In this document: positions 1 through 5,396 of the stretch, piece after piece
How the letters are laid out: each line of letters begins with the position of its first letter
How positions within the stretch are numbered: the first letter of the stretch is position 1
Translations under genes and position numbers: made by a program
The notes under the pieces: model-generated
What the model was told of the DNA's origin: nothing
The model's input: the letters and a program-made list of their open reading frames with translations, nothing else
The model's database searches: none
Assembly (NCBI GenBank): GCA_946531785.1
Contig: CAMNAT010000173.1
Coordinates: forward strand, 1-5,396
Length of the DNA: 5,396 nucleotides
Direction of reading: 5' to 3'
From: an uncultured Oscillospiraceae bacterium
GTDB taxonomy: Bacteria > Bacillota > Clostridia > UBA1381

Positions 1-521
1 TTCAACTCGTTTTCTATATCCCACCCCGAAAGACTTCCGTCTCCTACAAGCTCCTTGAGGTATTCCCTTGTAAAAACTGCCAGGTTCATGCTTATACCGT
101 ATTTTGTCTGCTTGTTGATCTTATGGATATGCTCTGCAACTAACGGTCCGGTAGGCTTTGGGTACGGAATGACCTTATAAAAATCTATGTTATTATCCCG
201 CATATAGCTTATAATGCTTTCTATTACGGCATTATCTACTTTTTCCGAAATAAACATATCCTCCAGGAGCACTATGTAATACTTGTAATCGGTTTCCTCA
301 AGCGCCCTCAGCACCCTCTCGCACCACGAAAGCACTTTGTCACCGCAATTTATGACTCTGAAGCCCGTATTATCGAGCTTCAAAGTATTATTTGCCACTA
401 TCACCTCATAAGGGCAATCGCTCCAGTTTCTTTGAAACAACTCAATAAATACCTTCAGCACATCATAATACGGGTCATATGTTGATAACAATACTGCCGT
501 ATCTTGTCCTTCTGAACTCAA
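1..521 (-). CDS. Putative glycosyltransferase-like protein, N-terminal 173 codons (cut by window edge)
   Basis: This is an open frame from a TTG start to the left edge, with the C-terminus outside the window. TTG is chosen because AAAGGAAG ends 8 nt before it, an in-frame TAA lies at 542-540, and no ATG or GTG lies between. The protein opens with a predicted beta strand and turn (TAVLLSTYDPYYD, residues 8-20). This is followed by WSDCPYEVIVANN (33-45) and YYIVLLEDMFIS (81-92), where the acidic pair E87-D88 sits at the strand end where GT-A enzymes place a DxD-like metal/nucleotide site. A GWDIENE stretch at 166-172 resembles the WxxE block I recall from uncharacterised GT-A-like proteins of polysaccharide loci. 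It is not a canonical family-2 sequence, since the usual PxYN and DSDD motifs are absent. There is no signal peptide or membrane segment, so it is probably cytosolic. It follows the upstream glycosyltransferase by 51 nt on the same strand, which suggests a later sugar-addition step. Donor and acceptor cannot be told. The coding frame is well supported; the function is inferred. Confidence 0.72.
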   Translation of the reverse strand, partial: MSSEGQDTAVLLSTYDPYYDVLKVFIELFQRNWSDCPYEVIVANNTLKLDNTGFRVINCGDKVLSWCERVLRALEETDYKYYIVLLEDMFISEKVDNAVIESIISYMRDNNIDFYKVIPYPKPTGPLVAEHIHKINKQTKYGISMNLAVFTREYLKELVGDGSLSGWDIENEL

Positions 522-529
522 ATAAATAT

Positions 530-537
530 CTTCCTTT
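530..537 (-). promoter_or_regulatory. Ribosome binding site deciding the TTG start of the last gene
   Basis: The minus strand reads AAAGGAAG here, 8 nt before the TTG at 521-519. It is the only good purine-rich match near the start of this frame. Together with the upstream in-frame stop at 542-540 it fixes initiation at TTG. Confidence 0.7.
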
Positions 538-572
538 CGTTAAGAAATTTTATATACCAGCTTATGATAATA

Positions 573-1337
573 TCACTTTATTTCCTTTTCATAGTTTTTC
601 TTCTTCAGCACACCATAGAACATATTCCAACATGCGTACCAGAGCGCGACAGGCGCCGGCTTTTCATCACAGAAATGAAACAGATCATAGTGGCTTTTAA
701 GCTTCTTGCTCAGCTTGTCATGTGATATTGATCTCTTCCTTATCCGATACATTGCAAGGTTTTCTTTCAGCAGATAACAGTCTGCTTTTTTGCACAGCTT
801 CAAAAGGATCGCATAGTCATTATTCTTCTTTATGTCCTTTATCTGTATCAATCCCATTGCTTTTGCATTATACATAAATGTCAGACATCCGGGATAGCCG
901 TAGTTATACATTTTTCTTTTTGTTACTACATCGGGTCCTGATACATATATATTAAGAGGCTTTGACTCCTCGTCTATCTTCACATACTCATGATATGAAA
1001 AGCTGTATCCGTTTTCCTTCATGAATGCGATCTGCTTTTCTAATTTTTTCGGTGCCCAAAGATCATCTGAATCAAGGAACGCTATCCATTCGCCCTTTGC
1101 CTCTCTGAGCGCCCGGTTTCGCGTTAAAGCCGCACCACTGTTCCGCTCATTTTTAAAGTATTTTATTCTGTTGTCTTTAAAGGATGCTACTATCTTGTCT
1201 GTATCATCCGTTGAACAGTCATCTACTATCAGAAGCTCCCAGTTTGAATAGGTCTGAGCTATAACCGAATTTATCGTTTCTGCTATAAACCTTCCTGTAT
1301 TCCATGACGGCATTATTATCGATACCAATTCAGACAT
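573..1337 (-). CDS. Family 2 glycosyltransferase (GT-A fold)
   Basis: This complete 254-residue protein is predicted to transfer a sugar from a nucleotide-sugar donor to a lipid-linked acceptor at the cytoplasmic face of the membrane. It opens with the family-2 signature VSIIMPSWN (residues 5-13). Then come the nucleotide-binding strand ELLIVDDCSTDDT (34-46), the NSGAALTRNRAL block (66-77) and the metal-binding acidic motif FLDSDDLW (87-94). The acceptor-side region follows, with NNDYAILLKL (172-181), in which D174 is the best candidate for the catalytic base, and YRIRKRSISHDK (197-208). The length is normal for a short single-domain member. No membrane span is evident; the C-terminus is basic and aromatic and could associate with the membrane. 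The ATG overlaps the stop of the preceding sugar transferase by 8 nt (ATGTCTGA), so translation is probably coupled. The gene is visibly more AT-rich than the dehydratase: I counted 18 G/C in 901-960. Fold and class are very secure; the sugar and linkage are unknown. Confidence 0.95.
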   Translation of the reverse strand: MSELVSIIMPSWNTGRFIAETINSVIAQTYSNWELLIVDDCSTDDTDKIVASFKDNRIKYFKNERNSGAALTRNRALREAKGEWIAFLDSDDLWAPKKLEKQIAFMKENGYSFSYHEYVKIDEESKPLNIYVSGPDVVTKRKMYNYGYPGCLTFMYNAKAMGLIQIKDIKKNNDYAILLKLCKKADCYLLKENLAMYRIRKRSISHDKLSKKLKSHYDLFHFCDEKPAPVALWYACWNMFYGVLKKKNYEKEIK

Positions 1338-2067
1338 TTACCGTTTCGACCTCCGTTTGCTCCTCTATTGCTTCATCTTTCTTTATCACGGCAAAGACCG
1401 TGTCTATCATGACCTTCATATCCCGCAGTATATTGAACTCCACAAGATATTCAAGGTTATACTTCATTTTTCCGGGTAATACCTCGTTTACATATGTATC
1501 ATCGGTATTTTCCGATGCGCTTAGTAGCCGCTCCTCATCCTTATATTTAATGCTTGCCACCGAGGTTATCCCCGCAGGCAGCAAAAGCGTTGCCATCATC
1601 TCAGGCGTATATCTCGCAACATATCGCGGTACCTCAGGGCGGGTGCCAACGAAGCTGAGGTCTCCGGTGATCACATTTAAGACCTGCGGAGTTTCATCGA
1701 GCCGCAGCTTACGCAGGACATGTCCTACTTTGGTAATTCGGCTGTCATTTTTCGTTGTCACCTGCGCGCCGAGCTTTTCGGCATTGACCACCATCGTTCT
1801 GAATTTATATATTCTGAATTTTTTGCCGTATGTCGTCACTCTCTCCTGCCGGAACATGACCGGACCTTCGGAATCAAGCTTTATAAGGATCGCTATTATA
1901 AGCATCGGTATTGCCAGCACTATTGCAACGCATACGCTGACGATAATATCGAATATCCGTTTTAGGGCGATAGATGCCTTGCGTTTTTTCAGCATATCGT
2001 AATACGCCAGCACCTCGTCACATTGCATTTGCTCCGGAAGCTCATCCCATGCTTTTAGCCTAAGCAT
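1330..2067 (-). CDS. Polyprenyl-phosphate phosphoglycosyl transferase (bacterial sugar transferase, PglC/WcfS/WcaJ C-terminal type)
   Basis: This monotopic membrane enzyme moves a phosphosugar from a UDP-sugar to undecaprenyl phosphate, starting lipid-linked glycan assembly. Counting from the chosen ATG, the 245-residue protein has a cytosolic N-terminal segment with a YYDML motif (22-26). Basic residues then lead into one hydrophobic stretch (about 39-62) holding a helix-breaking proline (P54), as in the re-entrant helix of PglC. The catalytic core shows KFRTM (88-92), the Asp-Glu dyad in LRLDETPQ (121-128) and GDLSFVGTRPEVPRYV (135-150). All are hallmarks of the family. The size fits the small transferase class; the four-helix N-terminal domain of full-length WcaJ is absent. 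The C-terminal tail is acidic. An in-frame ATG two codons upstream (2073) sits only 2 nt from AGAGGT, whereas the ATG at 2067 is 8 nt away and is preferred. It then overlaps the aminotransferase stop by 8 nt. Its neighbours suggest a 4-amino-4,6-dideoxy-HexNAc substrate, but this is inferred from context only. Confidence 0.95.
   Translation of the reverse strand: MLRLKAWDELPEQMQCDEVLAYYDMLKKRKASIALKRIFDIIVSVCVAIVLAIPMLIIAILIKLDSEGPVMFRQERVTTYGKKFRIYKFRTMVVNAEKLGAQVTTKNDSRITKVGHVLRKLRLDETPQVLNVITGDLSFVGTRPEVPRYVARYTPEMMATLLLPAGITSVASIKYKDEERLLSASENTDDTYVNEVLPGKMKYNLEYLVEFNILRDMKVMIDTVFAVIKKDEAIEEQTEVETVNV
1349..1354 (-). promoter_or_regulatory. Ribosome binding site of the family 2 glycosyltransferase
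   Basis: GGAGGT on the minus strand lies 11 nt before the ATG at 1337-1335, inside the last codons of the sugar transferase gene. The match is near-perfect and the spacing slightly long. The stop-start overlap could compensate through ribosome re-initiation. Confidence 0.6.
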
Positions 2068-3274
2068 CGGCATATACCTCTTTGAACATATCTATCACAT
2101 ACCGCACATCTTCCTCTGTCATTTTCGTGTTCAGCGGAAGTGTCACTTCGTTTTCAAAATATGCCTTTGCATTCGGGTAGTCCTTGATATCAAAGCCGAG
2201 TTTTATATATCCCGTATGCATCGGCAGCGGCTTATAGTGAACATTTGTCGCCACGCCGCGCTCTGCCATTCTGATTATAAATTCATCACGGTATTTTCTG
2301 TCCTTGCCGTTCAGTCGGCATATATACAGATGTCCGCTGCCGGCGTGATCATCGCTATAGTGGTCAAGCACTGATACATCCATATCCTTCAGGCCTTCAT
2401 CAAGCATTTCGATATATCTTCTGCGTTTTTTAAGTATATCGTCATATCTGTGCAGCTGCGCAAGTCCCATGCCTGCGCTGAGGTCTGTCATATTGCACTT
2501 GTACCAGAGCCCTGCAATATCATACTCCCATGCGCCGAGCTGTGTTTTTGCAAGCGCGTCCTTTGACTGTCCATGCAGCGACAGAAGCTGATACTGCTTA
2601 TACAGCATCTCATTATCGACACCCGGTATGGTGTTCCATGATACAGCTCCGCCCTCTGCTGTGGTAAGGTTTTTCACAGCATGGAACGAAAAAGTTGTGA
2701 AGTCCGCAACGCTGCCGCTGTGCTTGCCATGCCGCATCGCGCCGAAGCTATGCGCTCCGTCTGCAACGACCGCTATTCTGCCGAGCTTGCTTTGTATATC
2801 ATTTGCCGGCTTAAATATTGCCTTCTTTCCATCGACAATACCGAATATTTTGTTATAGTCGCACATAATACCCGCTATATCAACGGGTATTATCGCCTTT
2901 GTTCTGTCTGTAATGGCTTTTTCGAGCGCATCATAGTCCATTTCTGTGGAATCAGGCGCGGTATCTATAAGTACCGGTGTTGCCCCTACATGAATGATCG
3001 GGCTGCATGATGCCGTGTATGTATAAGCGGAGGTTATTACTTCGTCGCCCTCGCCTATCCCTAAAAGCCTCAGCGTCATTTCAAGACACGCCGTTGCGGA
3101 ATTGAGGCATACCGCCTTTTCCGTTCCGCAGTATGCGGCTATCTCCCGTTCAAACTGCTTAGTTTTCGGCCCCGTTGTTATCCAGCCTGACTTTATCGCA
3201 TCTACTACCTCGTTTATCTCATCCTGCGTCATATCAGGAGGTGAAAACGGTATCGATCTTTTTACTGCGTTCAT
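2060..3274 (-). CDS. DegT/DnrJ/EryC1/StrS-type sugar aminotransferase (ArnB-like, PLP-dependent)
   Basis: This enzyme is predicted to transfer an amino group, usually from glutamate, to the C4 ketone of a UDP-4-keto-6-deoxy-HexNAc, the expected product of the preceding gene. Counting from the ATG at 3274 it has 404 residues. The start IPFSPPDMTQDEI and the block SGWITTGPKTKQFE (29-42) are typical of the family. NSATACLEM (58-66) contributes to the phosphate-binding site. VVADGAHSFG (169-178) carries the Asp (D172) that contacts the PLP ring nitrogen. SFHAVKNLTTAEGG (196-209) carries the Schiff-base lysine K201, in the same HAxKN context as ArnB. HYKPLPMHT lies at 346-354. An upstream in-frame GTG (3283) would add three residues but leaves only 3 nt after AGGAG, so ATG is preferred. 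That puts the start 1 nt after the dehydratase stop. Residues of about 138-166 form a somewhat long linker before the PLP-Asp strand. Family assignment is very secure. Whether the amino group is axial or equatorial, and hence galacto or gluco, cannot be read from the sequence. Confidence 0.95.
   Translation of the reverse strand: MNAVKRSIPFSPPDMTQDEINEVVDAIKSGWITTGPKTKQFEREIAAYCGTEKAVCLNSATACLEMTLRLLGIGEGDEVITSAYTYTASCSPIIHVGATPVLIDTAPDSTEMDYDALEKAITDRTKAIIPVDIAGIMCDYNKIFGIVDGKKAIFKPANDIQSKLGRIAVVADGAHSFGAMRHGKHSGSVADFTTFSFHAVKNLTTAEGGAVSWNTIPGVDNEMLYKQYQLLSLHGQSKDALAKTQLGAWEYDIAGLWYKCNMTDLSAGMGLAQLHRYDDILKKRRRYIEMLDEGLKDMDVSVLDHYSDDHAGSGHLYICRLNGKDRKYRDEFIIRMAERGVATNVHYKPLPMHTGYIKLGFDIKDYPNAKAYFENEVTLPLNTKMTEEDVRYVIDMFKEVYADA
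2076..2081 (-). promoter_or_regulatory. Ribosome binding site choosing the second ATG of the sugar transferase
   Basis: AGAGGT on the minus strand ends 8 nt before the ATG at 2067-2065 but only 2 nt before the ATG at 2073-2071. Normal spacing favours the downstream codon. The site lies within the last codons of the aminotransferase gene. Confidence 0.6.
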
Positions 3275-3275
3275 C

Positions 3276-5198
3276 TTATACACCTGCTCCTACTGCGTAT
3301 TTAGGTTTTTCGCTTCTCTTGCCGCTCCTCACATATGTCGGCACGACCTCTGCGACCGTGTCCTTGATAAGCTCGTTGTCGTCGCTCTCGGCGGCATCAT
3401 GGAGCTTATCGAGCATCTTACCCAGCCGCTCTTCATCTATATCTATCGGCTTGCCGATGAATATCTTGTGATGGCTCGTATTCGTTAGGCCCTCCTCGTC
3501 CATCAAGAGTTCCTCATAGAGCTTTTCGCCGGGGCGCAAGCCGACCTCAACGATATCTATATCCTCACCGACTCTCAGACCTGAAAGCCTTATGAGGTTT
3601 TTAGCTAAGTCATATATCCTTACCGGCTTGCCCATATCAAGGACGAAGATCTCGCCGCCCTTTGCATAGCTTGCCGCCTGCAGCACCAGCTGCGCCGCCT
3701 CGGGTATCGTCATAAAGAATCGCGTTATCCTCTTATCCGTTACCGTTACGGGGCCGCCCTCCTCGATCTGCTTCTTGAACAGCGGTATAACGCTGCCGTT
3801 TGAGCCGAGAACATTGCCGAAGCGCACGCAGACGAACTCCGTCGTGCTGTTGTGCTGTGCCGTCTGGACGATCATCTCGCATATTCTCTTTGTCGCGCCC
3901 ATCACGTTTGTGGGGTTGACCGCCTTGTCGGTCGAGATCATAACAAACTTCTTTGTGTCGTACTTGCTTGCGCAGCGGACAAGGTTCAGCGTGCCGAACA
4001 CATTGTTCTTTATCGCCTCGCCGGGGCTGTCCTCCATAAGCGGAACATGCTTATGCGCCGCCGCGTGGAACACGATATGCGGCTCGTACTTCTTGAATAT
4101 ATCCTCCAACCTGTCCATATCGCGGACGGATGCGATAACCACCTCCGGCTTGTTGAGCGGATATTTGCTGTTCAGCTCCATCTGGAGATCATAGGCGTTG
4201 TTCTCGTATATATCCAACACCACAAGTATCTTAGGGTTGAACTTCATTATCTGGCGGCACAGCTCCGAGCCTATCGAGCCGCCTCCGCCCGTTACAAGCA
4301 CGCGCTTGTTCCTTATGTATCCGCTTATCTCGGTGTTATCTAAGTGTATCGGATCACGAGCTAAGAGGTCCTCTATATTGACCTTTCTTATCTGGCTAAT
4401 GACATCCGTGCCGTCATGGAGCATCTGATCCATGCTCGGCAATGTCTTTATCGTGCAGTCCGTTTCGTTACAAATTTCAATTATCTGCTTTCTGTCGTCT
4501 ACCGTTGCCGAAGGCATCGCTATCATTATCTCGTCGATTTCAAGCTCCTTCGCGAGCCGTACTATATCATATCGGTTACCGAGCACGCGGACGCCGTTTA
4601 TTATGGAATTGCGTTTATTCACATCATCATCTATGAAGCACACCACATTGTAGTTAAGATGGATATTGCTTGCTATATCGCGGAGTATAAGCGCCGCCGA
4701 TGTTCCCGCGCCGACGATCATGAGCCGCTTGCCGTTCCTGTCGCCGGTCATCCTTGCGGAATACAGCGTATGTATGCCGCGCACAGCAAGTCTGAGCGCG
4801 ATTATCAGAAATGACGCCATCCCCACAGCGCATACGCTCAGCTTCAAGTAAAAATATGCCCGGTAAAACATGCCGTTGAATGCGACTGATAACACCGATG
4901 CTATCACACAAGCGATAACAAGCCGCGCATAATCCTTTGATCCGGCGAACACCCACATTATGCGGTACAGGTTAAATGCCAGCATAGCCGCGATAAATAC
5001 CGCTACTGAAAAACCTACTGCAAAGATGCACTTTAAGAATATCTCTGTGGTATCATAAATATTGTGGATCAGAAGCGTCGTCATAAAGTATGACACCATC
5101 ACAATTATGACATCCAAAACAAGCAGGTTCCTGTTCCGGAATATCCCGCTTACTTTGCGCTTATAATCTGCCTCATGGTCTAATCCCATATTTCTCAC
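3276..5198 (-). CDS. Membrane-anchored nucleotide-sugar 4,6-dehydratase (PglF/WbpM/CapD-type)
   Basis: This enzyme is predicted to dehydrate UDP-GlcNAc to a UDP-4-keto-6-deoxy sugar with bound NAD, at the inner face of the cytoplasmic membrane. The 640-residue protein has the full two-part architecture. Four hydrophobic segments (about 24-45, 57-77, 90-111 and 117-138) form the N-terminal membrane domain. A first Rossmann-like domain starts at RLMIVGAGTSAALI (158-171). The catalytic short-chain dehydrogenase domain starts at VLVTGGGGSIGSEL (300-313), with the NAD-binding TGxxGxxG. AAAHKHVPLMED (379-390), STDKAVNPTN (422-431) and MGATKR (433-438) follow. The usual SDR tyrosine is replaced by M433, as known for the long PglF/WbpM group, where Asp and Lys of the STDK motif (D424, K425) act in catalysis. 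GLRPGEKLYEELL (553-565) is also diagnostic. Size is normal for the group. The GTG start is chosen because AGGAG lies 7 nt upstream, while the next ATG (5189) is 16 nt away. First gene of the operon, behind a good promoter. Assignment to the dehydratase group is very secure; the exact product stereochemistry is not proven. Confidence 0.96.
   Translation of the reverse strand: MRNMGLDHEADYKRKVSGIFRNRNLLVLDVIIVMVSYFMTTLLIHNIYDTTEIFLKCIFAVGFSVAVFIAAMLAFNLYRIMWVFAGSKDYARLVIACVIASVLSVAFNGMFYRAYFYLKLSVCAVGMASFLIIALRLAVRGIHTLYSARMTGDRNGKRLMIVGAGTSAALILRDIASNIHLNYNVVCFIDDDVNKRNSIINGVRVLGNRYDIVRLAKELEIDEIMIAMPSATVDDRKQIIEICNETDCTIKTLPSMDQMLHDGTDVISQIRKVNIEDLLARDPIHLDNTEISGYIRNKRVLVTGGGGSIGSELCRQIMKFNPKILVVLDIYENNAYDLQMELNSKYPLNKPEVVIASVRDMDRLEDIFKKYEPHIVFHAAAHKHVPLMEDSPGEAIKNNVFGTLNLVRCASKYDTKKFVMISTDKAVNPTNVMGATKRICEMIVQTAQHNSTTEFVCVRFGNVLGSNGSVIPLFKKQIEEGGPVTVTDKRITRFFMTIPEAAQLVLQAASYAKGGEIFVLDMGKPVRIYDLAKNLIRLSGLRVGEDIDIVEVGLRPGEKLYEELLMDEEGLTNTSHHKIFIGKPIDIDEERLGKMLDKLHDAAESDDNELIKDTVAEVVPTYVRSGKRSEKPKYAVGAGV
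3283..3291 (-). promoter_or_regulatory. Ribosome binding region of the aminotransferase
   Basis: AGGAGCAGG on the minus strand holds two purine-rich cores, AGGAG and AGG. The AGG at 3285-3283 is 8 nt before the ATG at 3274. The AGGAG core is too close (3 nt) to the alternative GTG at 3283-3281. The site overlaps the end of the dehydratase gene, which stops at 3278-3276 one base before this ATG. Confidence 0.5.
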
Positions 5199-5313
5199 AC
5201 ACTCTCTCCTTATGCTTAAACGGCTTTACAGTCCTTATCCCACTTTTACACACTATAAATCATTTCGTAAATATCAAAAACAAATTATACGAAGCTTATT
5301 TTAAGCATTATCA
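5199..5313 (-). promoter_or_regulatory. AT-rich 5' leader of the operon, about 115 nt
   Basis: This is the stretch between the predicted transcription start (about 7 nt past the -10 box) and the first start codon. It holds no open frame of note. Two small inverted repeats are visible. One is GCTTA-AAA-TAAGC (5294-5306). The other is TTCGTA paired with TACGAA (5288-5293 with 5264-5269, 18-nt loop). Neither has a GC-rich stem followed by a T-run, so neither is a convincing attenuator, and I recognise no riboswitch class. A regulatory role is possible but not shown. Confidence 0.35.
5206..5210 (-). promoter_or_regulatory. Ribosome binding site fixing the GTG start of the dehydratase
   Basis: AGGAG on the minus strand is followed by 7 nt and then GTG at 5198-5196. 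This is ideal spacing, and it rules in the GTG over the ATG nine bases further on. Confidence 0.75.
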
Positions 5314-5319
5314 TAAAGC

Positions 5320-5348
5320 ATTTTATCACATTTAAACAAACAATGCAA
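5320..5348 (-). promoter_or_regulatory. Predicted sigma-70/SigA promoter with extended -10 box
   Basis: The minus strand reads TTGCAT (5348-5343), a 17-nt spacer, then TAAAAT (5325-5320). The -35 matches TTGACA at 4 of 6 bases and the -10 matches TATAAT at 5 of 6. TGA directly before the -10 gives the extended TGn element common in Gram-positive promoters. The surroundings are AT-rich and lie upstream of the first gene of a tightly packed gene set, so this is the likely operon promoter. The rest of the upstream stretch, 5349-5396, shows nothing I can name. Confidence 0.65.
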
Positions 5349-5396
5349 GTCCTTTTTGTTAATTTCGCTCGTCAATTTAATAGAAAATGTTGTTTT

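Noticed and set aside
522..572. Possible internal promoter (TGGTATATA as an extended -10) or terminator in the 51-nt gap before the last gene
   Set aside because: There is no acceptable -35 box at the right distance, and no GC-rich hairpin followed by a T-run, so neither is supported.
1304..2002. Plus-strand open frame of 232 codons opposite the sugar transferase
   Set aside because: It is antisense to a gene with clear catalytic motifs, its product is an unstructured-looking Ser/Thr/Ile-rich sequence with no recognisable domain, and it has no supporting context.
3852..4343. Plus-strand open frame of 163 codons opposite the dehydratase
   Set aside because: It lies wholly antisense to the catalytic domain of the dehydratase, and its Arg/His/Leu-rich composition is typical of a shadow frame.
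4654..4956. Minus-strand 100-codon frame inside the dehydratase gene
   Set aside because: It is out of frame with a strongly conserved protein and is Arg/Cys-rich with no domain; a shadow frame.
5210..5310. Near-inverted repeat TTATGCTTAA (5210-5219) and TTAAGCATTA (5301-5310)
   Set aside because: Nine of ten positions pair, but the arms are about 80 nt apart in AT-rich DNA and the match is short, so chance is the simplest explanation.
1..5396. CRISPR arrays, tRNA or rRNA genes, insertion sequences, phage or defence genes
   Set aside because: Both strands were examined for direct repeats, terminal inverted repeats, cloverleaf patterns and transposase-like proteins; none was seen, and more than 95 percent of bases 1-5198 belong to the five glycan genes.

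Overview
The window is part of a cell-surface glycan (capsule, exopolysaccharide or glycoprotein-glycan) biosynthesis operon. All five genes lie on the minus strand and run right to left. Strong AGGAG-type ribosome binding sites, GTG and TTG starts, heavy use of ATA for isoleucine, and protein sequences resembling clostridial relatives suggest a Bacillota (Firmicutes) genome, probably class Clostridia. No ribosomal or housekeeping marker is present, so this placement is tentative.

In transcription order the layout is as follows. An AT-rich intergenic region (5199-5396) carries a good sigma-70-type promoter and a leader of about 115 nt. Next come a membrane-anchored nucleotide-sugar 4,6-dehydratase of the PglF/WbpM/CapD type (5198-3276), a PLP-dependent DegT/ArnB-type sugar aminotransferase (3274-2060), a PglC/WcfS-type polyprenyl-phosphate phosphoglycosyl transferase (2067-1330) and a family-2 glycosyltransferase (1337-573). 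The last gene is the first 173 codons of a divergent glycosyltransferase-like protein that starts at a TTG and runs off the left edge (521-1). The first four genes are packed with 1-nt spacing or 8-nt overlaps. The fifth follows a 51-nt gap and has its own ribosome binding site.

Together the first three genes form a recognisable priming set. The dehydratase should make a UDP-4-keto-6-deoxy-HexNAc, the aminotransferase should convert it to a UDP-4-amino-4,6-dideoxy-HexNAc, and the phosphoglycosyl transferase should load a phosphosugar onto undecaprenyl phosphate at the inner face of the membrane. The two glycosyltransferases would then extend the lipid-linked sugar. No N-acetyltransferase (PglD type) is visible, so the primer could carry a free 4-amino group, but the operon continues outside the window.

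Base composition falls from the dehydratase towards the glycosyltransferases, as expected for a conserved priming end joined to a variable, exchangeable end. I found no RNA gene, CRISPR array, insertion sequence or convincing terminator. The locus looks like a well-built but largely familiar glycan operon, not a new type of system.
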